Positions 59,475-64,000 of a DNA stretch of 64,000 bases are shown here, piece after piece. The first letter of the stretch is position 1. Every line of letters begins with the position of its first letter. This DNA is from Bacillus salacetis (GTDB lineage Bacteria; Bacillota; Bacilli; Bacillales; Bacillaceae_B), in contig NZ_QXIR01000001.1 in the NCBI RefSeq assembly GCF_003581585.1, positions 124,001 through 188,000 of the forward strand, read 5' to 3'. The translations under genes and the position numbers were made by a program. The notes beneath the pieces were generated by a model. The model saw only the letters and a list, made by a program, of their open reading frames with translations. It was not told where the DNA came from and did no database searches.

Positions 59475-60794
59475 TTAGTCAGATTTCTTCTTATCATCTG
59501 CTTCAGGTTTGGAGGATTTCTCCTCAGCAGCTGCAGGGTCCTGCTTCGGAGCTGCATTCTCTTCTGTTTTGGCTTCTTCTGCCTTTGTTTCTGGTTCTGG
59601 TTCTGTTATCGTTTCTTCAACCTGAGATTGTTCGTCCTCAAGAGCTTTCATCTCATCCTCATATTCCGCTATTTCACTTTCGATTTCATCCAGCTTCTGC
59701 TGCCGTTCTTCACTGTCGAGATCTCCATCCGCTTTTACCTGCTCACGGTATTTCAAGAGCCCGAACATGATCAAATCCCGGTCCTCGAGGAATCTCGCTG
59801 CTTCCAAGGCTTCTTCCGCCTTCCCTCTTCCGATATTGATCCAGTACTCATAATAAAGCGGGTCGGATTGAAGTGACACCGTGTTACGGACATTTTCCTT
59901 CTGCTCCTCTGTCAGTGATTCGTTGATGATATAGGATAGTGCCAGCTGATATTGAGTGACCTTCGGAATTTCTTCAATATCATAAGGCTGTAGTTCCGTC
60001 ACCACATCACTGTACTTGTTAAGGAGAAAGCTTTCCTGTGCGGCTACCACCCTTTCCTGCTTTGGATACATGAAGAACAGCGAATAAATGGAATAGATAA
60101 GGGCGGGAATTAAGAGGATCGATACCCCCAGCAGGACATATCTGTTTAACTTCCACTTCTTCTTGCTTACAGACATCAAAAGGGAATCAGTCTTTTTGGT
60201 TTCCTCTATCAAGTCGTTTATGACAACGCCGAGCTGTTCCATGCTCTCTGCTTTCAAGATTCTTTCAGCAGCTGGTGACAATTTAAGTGTCTCATTAAAC
60301 TTCATATACTCCTCAAATGTATGCTGCCTGTCAGCGATGGCAGCAGCGGCAGCCTTCGTCTCCCTCAGCAGGAGATCAGCATCTTTTTCATAAGGGGGCA
60401 GACTTTCCTTGACACCATAATGGATGAAATGCGGGGTCAATCCCTGGTCAAAAACAATGTTTTCCGGACAGACAATCAGGTGCAGGCGGGTCAGGTTATG
60501 CCTCTCGACTTTTTGAACGAGCTGGAGGGAACACATTAACCTTTCCTTATCACTGCCTCTTAATTGGGATGGAAAAGCAAAGCCGTCCGGAATGATATTC
60601 CTGATTTGCAGTTCATCATTTTCCATTATGATTTCTTTCTCTATGGCAGGGTCTATGCTTTTGAGAATGCTGATTTCCGATATATCATCCAGTCGTATCT
60701 TTTCTTTTTGAAAGATCAATGTCATCTTGTTTTCTTTTCTATGTACTGCTGCTTCAAGCTTATCTTGCAGGTATGATCCTTTTTTTTGTGACAT
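59475..60794 (-). CDS. essB: Type VII secretion protein EssB (YukC)
   Basis: A 439-aa single-pass protein: N-terminal pseudokinase-like domain (residues 1 to about 210), one helix WKLNRYVLLGVSILLIPALIYSIYSLFFM, extracellular part (residues about 250-370) and a Glu/Lys-rich coiled tail ending DKKKSD. EssB interacts with EssC and EsaA in the secretion complex. ATG 60794 is behind AAGGAG spaced nine bases; an ATG six codons upstream is less favoured. It lies 22 bp ahead of essC. Confidence 0.92.
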   Translation of the reverse strand: MSQKKGSYLQDKLEAAVHRKENKMTLIFQKEKIRLDDISEISILKSIDPAIEKEIIMENDELQIRNIIPDGFAFPSQLRGSDKERLMCSLQLVQKVERHNLTRLHLIVCPENIVFDQGLTPHFIHYGVKESLPPYEKDADLLLRETKAAAAAIADRQHTFEEYMKFNETLKLSPAAERILKAESMEQLGVVINDLIEETKKTDSLLMSVSKKKWKLNRYVLLGVSILLIPALIYSIYSLFFMYPKQERVVAAQESFLLNKYSDVVTELQPYDIEEIPKVTQYQLALSYIINESLTEEQKENVRNTVSLQSDPLYYEYWINIGRGKAEEALEAARFLEDRDLIMFGLLKYREQVKADGDLDSEERQQKLDEIESEIAEYEDEMKALEDEQSQVEETITEPEPETKAEEAKTEENAAPKQDPAAAEEKSSKPEADDKKKSD

Positions 60795-60808
60795 TATCCT
60801 GGTCTCCT

Positions 60809-61048
60809 TCATAGAATTTCAATACGGTCTCCAGAACGGATTCCCGCATCCATAAGCCGGATGCTGCCCGGAATCACTTTCCTTTTGTTCACGACCCGGA
60901 TCCAATATCCGTCCCTTGGTTCAGATCCAAGCTTCTGAGTCTGCCACACAAGATCAATCATTTTTTTTACAGTATGATAGTTTGATAGCCTTAAATCAAA
61001 ACAGTCTTTATCGTAACGGTCCAGGTCGATTGTGATTTCGATATACAT
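60809..61048 (-). CDS. esaB: Ubiquitin-like protein EsaB (YukD)
   Basis: A 79-aa beta-grasp protein, MYIEITIDLDRYDKDCFDLR...GDRIEIL, the family's usual length. A longer in-frame extension to 61171 overlaps esxA and is rejected because GAGGTGAAACCTGAC lies before ATG 61048. In staphylococci EsaB is a cytosolic regulator required for secretion. It follows esxA after an 80-bp gap holding a hairpin. Confidence 0.92.
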   Translation of the reverse strand: MYIEITIDLDRYDKDCFDLRLSNYHTVKKMIDLVWQTQKLGSEPRDGYWIRVVNKRKVIPGSIRLMDAGIRSGDRIEIL

Positions 61049-61069
61049 GTCAGGTTTCACCTCATAAGG

Positions 61070-61102
61070 AAGGAGCGCCCCATAAATCAATAAGCGCTCC
61101 TT
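61070..61102 (-). promoter_or_regulatory. Intercistronic hairpin between esxA and esaB
   Basis: AAGGAGCGC (61070-61078) pairs with GCGCTCCTT (61094-61102). There is no clear U-run on the downstream side. It may be a processing or attenuation site that keeps EsxA in excess of the machinery (inference). Confidence 0.6.
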
Positions 61103-61127
61103 CTTGTTTAAAATGTTCGGGATAACC

Positions 61128-61421
61128 TTATCCGCGAATTTGATTGGCAATTTGAGCATCTGCGTCTTCAAGGGACTTGGCTGTGCTGGTCAATTGCATT
61201 GAGATGTCTTCTAGCAGCTGCTGCATTTGCAGGAATGAAGGGCGGAGCGTTTGATATTGTTCGGCGAATGCACGGCTGGATTCACCTTCCCACATGCCTT
61301 CAAGTTCAGAAATCATATTATCCAGACGTGAAATCTGTTCTCCTACCTGGCTGCTTTCACTTGTGTAACGGTTGGACATACTGATCAATTCTGCTGGGGT
61401 AACACGAATAATTCCTGACAT
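61128..61421 (-). CDS. esxA: WXG100 secreted protein EsxA (YukE)
   Basis: A 97-aa four-helix substrate of the type VII system. The WXG turn is W44-E45-G46 in ELEGMWEGESSRAF, between two long helices. The C-terminal YxxxD/E-type signal is not obvious: the end is LEDADAQIANQIRG. AAAAGGGAGATGAATTAAT precedes the ATG. First gene of the six-gene locus, about 465 bp downstream of the last upstream gene. Confidence 0.95.
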   Translation of the reverse strand: MSGIIRVTPAELISMSNRYTSESSQVGEQISRLDNMISELEGMWEGESSRAFAEQYQTLRPSFLQMQQLLEDISMQLTSTAKSLEDADAQIANQIRG

Positions 61422-61886
61422 ATTAATTCATCTCCCTTTTCATAAGTATTGGTGGTAATCATCTATTTCATATCAGAATACCCATATAAGAAAAACAGAT
61501 TCTTAAAACCTATGTAACCCGTTTTCTCCCAAAATAAAGTAAATTGTTTCCATACATTCATTAATATAGTATTACAAACACCCATCCAACTCAATTCTTC
61601 CAGGAAAAAGGAAACTATTTGACTATTACTCTATATTCTTCAAGGGACATTTGGCATAATTATCCTTACGGAATTCTGGGTGAATAGTATGGGAACGAGC
61701 CCCTGGACCTTCCCTGGGTGATGAATATTATGGAATAGAAGCCCCTTAGTTACAAGTCCTTACTTTATATCCTTATTTTTACTTCTATAAACCTTTTTTT
61801 ATCGAAAAATACAGACTTTTTTCACGGTGTAAGATAATCATTTCCAGAACTGAGTTAACTTATTACCTATTCATTTTCTTCCTTGT
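61422..61886. other. 465-bp intergenic region upstream of esxA
   Basis: AT-rich, no ORF of note and no clear terminator for the upstream gene. GGAGATGAATTAAT at the esxA start is the only element I can name. This must hold the main type VII promoter, but I cannot place it with confidence. Confidence 0.5.
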
Positions 61887-62612
61887 CTATTGAGCTCTTT
61901 TCTCCCGTCTGGCTGATTCCCTTGCCTTTTTTGAAAGACCAAACTCAGGATATAACGATCTTACTGAAACTATATTCTTCTTTAGATAGAAAAACTTATG
62001 AAGAAATATTGAAAAAAAGGCGGGTACCAACGAAATCAGAGAGTAAAGGACGACCATAATGATGATTTGAAAAGAATCTGTAAAAAAAGAAGACATCAGG
62101 AACTGCGCTATAACATAGCCGATTCCGGCAGCAGCCAGATATGGATATGTATTAATCTTCATTTCGTTTCTTTGCAGTTTGTAATACGTACCCGAGTAGA
62201 GCATTTTCAAATTGAAGACCTGAAATAAGACGAGCAGCCCTATTAATAGGAACAATCCCATAACGAATGGAAGCACTCCTTGAACTCCCATATGAAGATA
62301 AACTAGCTTCTGTACGACTAAGAAATATAGATATGCATTGAAGATACCGTAAATCCCCATGAATAAATAGTAAGGTAGTTCAAGTTTATATGGAGTGAGA
62401 ACTAAAGGAATTGCGGCAAGGTGAATCAGCACTGTTGGAATTATCACAGGCCAGAAGAATGTCCAGGAGAAAGGCTGCGCCAAGATCGGCAATACCCCTA
62501 TCAGGTCTGTCAAGATAAGAACGAAAACCAAAATATTACCCCTATTTTCTTTAGGAGTCTGCAGGTTCAAATAAGATAACATTATCTCATTAATGGCTTG
62601 CTTGTTTTTCAT
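61887..62612 (-). CDS. Uncharacterised six-helix membrane protein
   Basis: A 241-aa protein with six hydrophobic segments (ILVFVLILTDLIGVLPILA, FFWPVIIPTVLIHLAAI, YYLFMGIYGIFNAYLYF, VLPFVMGLFLLIGLLVLF, YLAAAGIGYVIAQFLM, IIIMVVLYSLISLVPAFFSIFL) and a basic cytosolic tail (SKKARESARREKRAQ). I recognise no family. It begins 46 bp after the next gene upstream and reads toward esxA, so association with the secretion locus is by position only. Confidence 0.7.
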   Translation of the reverse strand: MKNKQAINEIMLSYLNLQTPKENRGNILVFVLILTDLIGVLPILAQPFSWTFFWPVIIPTVLIHLAAIPLVLTPYKLELPYYLFMGIYGIFNAYLYFLVVQKLVYLHMGVQGVLPFVMGLFLLIGLLVLFQVFNLKMLYSGTYYKLQRNEMKINTYPYLAAAGIGYVIAQFLMSSFFTDSFQIIIMVVLYSLISLVPAFFSIFLHKFFYLKKNIVSVRSLYPEFGLSKKARESARREKRAQ

Positions 62613-62658
62613 AAGCTTACACCTGCTTATCTTTTGATTTTCTCCGCCCCGGTCCTAT

Positions 62659-63453
62659 TCAATGAACCTGCTGCTTCTGTTTCACCCTTTCGAAAGTCCC
62701 GGTAATTTCCTTCACCAACACTTCACCCGCTGCCTGCCTGGCGTGCAGCCATTCAATCCCATCTTTATTGACCATCCTCAGCGTCCAATTATAGGATGGA
62801 GAAGAGAGAACATGTACCCCTTCAATGGCCCATTCAGATTCACTTCTGTAAAATACCATCAGTCTATTGGAATGAATTTTCCTCTGCACTGACCTCCTGA
62901 ACTGCTTAACCAGCAAACTATTCTCGCCTAGTTCATTATTTATACGAACTTGATCCAGGTTGAATATGTCTTGTTCCTTGGAATACTGATCATAATCCCT
63001 CGGGAGCAAACACAGGAGGTCATTCATACGGACAGTCCGATCCTCGATACCCATCAGCATCCTTGGAAAGATTACCTGCTTCATTGTCCATTCCGGAGCC
63101 GGATGAGTATAGATTCTAAAACCGGATTCATCTTCTTTCATGCATTCGACAACTATCTCATCACTAAAATAAAAAAGGCTTTGTTCTTCTTCGTCTATCA
63201 CAACCTCGGCCACCAACTTGCTTCTTGCCAACACCCACATGGCACCGATGAAGGGCTCGTCGAATTTTAATTCTCCATCTATGTAATCCACTAATTCCAT
63301 GCCATGAAGCTTTTTGAACATCCTTTCCCATTCTTTCTCCAACTCATTTTCTCCATAATGAGGAAATGGATTGGATACACCTATCAGTACTTTTCCGCCC
63401 AGCATTTTAACGAGTAAATATAAATCTTCATTTGTCAGCTTCCAGTTTGCCAA
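62659..63453 (-). CDS. Uncharacterised cytosolic protein, possible type VII accessory
   Basis: A 264-aa mixed alpha/beta protein, MANWKLTNEDLYLLVKMLGG..., no membrane segment. The opening with Leu-rich helices and a G-G-x-x-L pattern, and the later FYFSDEIVVEC/FRIYTHPAPEW strands, recall EspG/DUF5081-type chaperones of type VII loci. This is an impression that needs a profile search. It is followed by the six-helix protein gene in the same direction. Confidence 0.7.
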   Translation of the reverse strand: MANWKLTNEDLYLLVKMLGGKVLIGVSNPFPHYGENELEKEWERMFKKLHGMELVDYIDGELKFDEPFIGAMWVLARSKLVAEVVIDEEEQSLFYFSDEIVVECMKEDESGFRIYTHPAPEWTMKQVIFPRMLMGIEDRTVRMNDLLCLLPRDYDQYSKEQDIFNLDQVRINNELGENSLLVKQFRRSVQRKIHSNRLMVFYRSESEWAIEGVHVLSSPSYNWTLRMVNKDGIEWLHARQAAGEVLVKEITGTFERVKQKQQVH

Positions 63454-63531
63454 TGTGAACCCTCCTCATCTCATGACCCAATCAATTATTTCCTTAGGGA
63501 TTTATCAAAACTGCATATAAACGCTGCTTCT

Positions 63532-63969
63532 TCATAATGCCTGCTCACCATGGCTCTCTTCTTTCAGAAAAGTTATGAGACTATCCATATCTGTTGTAAA
63601 ATAACAAATTTGACCGGGATCATATGCTACTTCATGTTCAACAATCAAGTATTCATCAAGAGGGATGTTATTAAAAAATTTCTTCCATTTAAACTTCTTT
63701 TCCATCTTTTTTGTTTCTTCCTCTAACTTCTTTCCATCAAATTTGAAAACGCCATAGCTTGGAAGGTCGATTTTTATGCCGGGAAGTCGATTTGTTACCT
63801 CTTCTTTTATTTCATCAGTAAGACTCATCTCAGTGACCATGACTATTTTTTCCTCTGCCACATCCATGATTTTGTTTGATTGATAGTCGTATTCCTCATT
63901 AATAAGTTCTCGCTCTGTAAAAATAGCGATACAATAATGGGTTTCTTCAGTTTTCTTTTTTGAGAACAT
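63532..63969 (-). CDS. Uncharacterised protein, 145 aa
   Basis: MFSKKKTEETHYCIAIFTER...LEEETKKMEKKFKWKKFFNNIP...ESHGEQAL; mixed charge, no membrane helix. I do not recognise a family. ATG 63969 has GGGAGGT nine bases upstream; the ATG three codons earlier abuts the ribosome site. The third gene of a minus-strand group leading to esxA. Confidence 0.65.
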   Translation of the reverse strand: MFSKKKTEETHYCIAIFTERELINEEYDYQSNKIMDVAEEKIVMVTEMSLTDEIKEEVTNRLPGIKIDLPSYGVFKFDGKKLEEETKKMEKKFKWKKFFNNIPLDEYLIVEHEVAYDPGQICYFTTDMDSLITFLKEESHGEQAL

Positions 63970-64000
63970 ATTGAGCATACCTCCCTATAAATTGGTTCCG

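Noticed and set aside
61049-61171. Upstream extension of esaB to 120 aa
   Set aside because: It overlaps esxA, carries no homology, and the start at 61048 has its own ribosome site.

Overview
The window reads as a chromosome segment of a spore-forming, low-to-mid GC Gram-positive bacterium of the Bacillaceae. Evidence: a GerA-type germinant receptor operon, CotF-like coat proteins, YjcZ and YuzL family small proteins, AGGAGG-like ribosome binding sites with frequent TTG/GTG starts, a KtrAB potassium system behind a c-di-AMP riboswitch, and gene order matching the Bacillus subtilis gcvH-yusI-fadE-fadA-fadN-fadM-yusN-yusU-yusV block. A marine or soil Bacillus relative is likely; I cannot name the species.

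Layout. 1-735: 3' part of gcvH and an ArsC/Spx-like gene. 735-2180: a 191-bp inverted-repeat element and an SDR/ArsR pair with a 20-bp palindromic operator. 2454-7990: fadN-fadA-fadE beta-oxidation operon under a FadR box. 8147-9470: yuzL, then two different tandem repeat arrays (125-bp units in A-B-B-A order; ten 52-bp units). 9488-11300: fadM and two coat-like genes. 11313-16900: yusU, FhuF-like reductase, ABC ATPase, two FecCD permeases, and a divergent siderophore-binding lipoprotein under two Fur boxes. 17001-20700: gerA-type tricistron. 20729-22200: small genes including a thioredoxin-like protein. 22297-24620: ktrAB with its riboswitch. 24893-27620: a ZIP transporter with MntR-like boxes and a BCCT transporter. 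27820-33115: pepF, a frameshifted NERD gene, a UbiB-family kinase and a VOC protein. 33156-36400: csoR-copZ-copA copper efflux. 36671-38625: ycgR-ycgQ behind a Zur-like box. 38747: tRNA-Arg(CCT). 39200-41560: small zinc-ribbon genes, a second copy of the inverted-repeat element and an MFS transporter. 41558-45204: MerR(LiuR-like)-acyl-CoA ligase-acyl-CoA dehydrogenase operon, followed by 124-bp repeats related to those at 8.3 kb. 45732-49800: small membrane proteins, an alkyltransferase-like protein, a soluble MprF-type acyltransferase and an aldehyde dehydrogenase. 49944-63969: a DUF2207 protein and a complete type VII secretion locus (esxA-esaB-essB-essC-esaA-essA), with three uncharacterised genes upstream of esxA.

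How it fits together. Much of the window is metal and fatty-acid physiology with recognisable switches: FadR and LiuR-like boxes for acyl-CoA catabolism, Fur for siderophore uptake, CsoR for copper, and sequence-based predictions of MntR control of a ZIP transporter and Zur control of ycgRQ. The most unusual items are (1) an EssC that ends about 66 residues after the Walker A motif of its third ATPase domain and whose reading frame runs 89 bp into esaA, (2) the structured 124/125-bp repeat family, whose two loci show compensating stem changes, and the separate 10 x 52-bp array, (3) the MntR-box/ZIP promoter architecture, and (4) three unassigned genes in line with the type VII locus.
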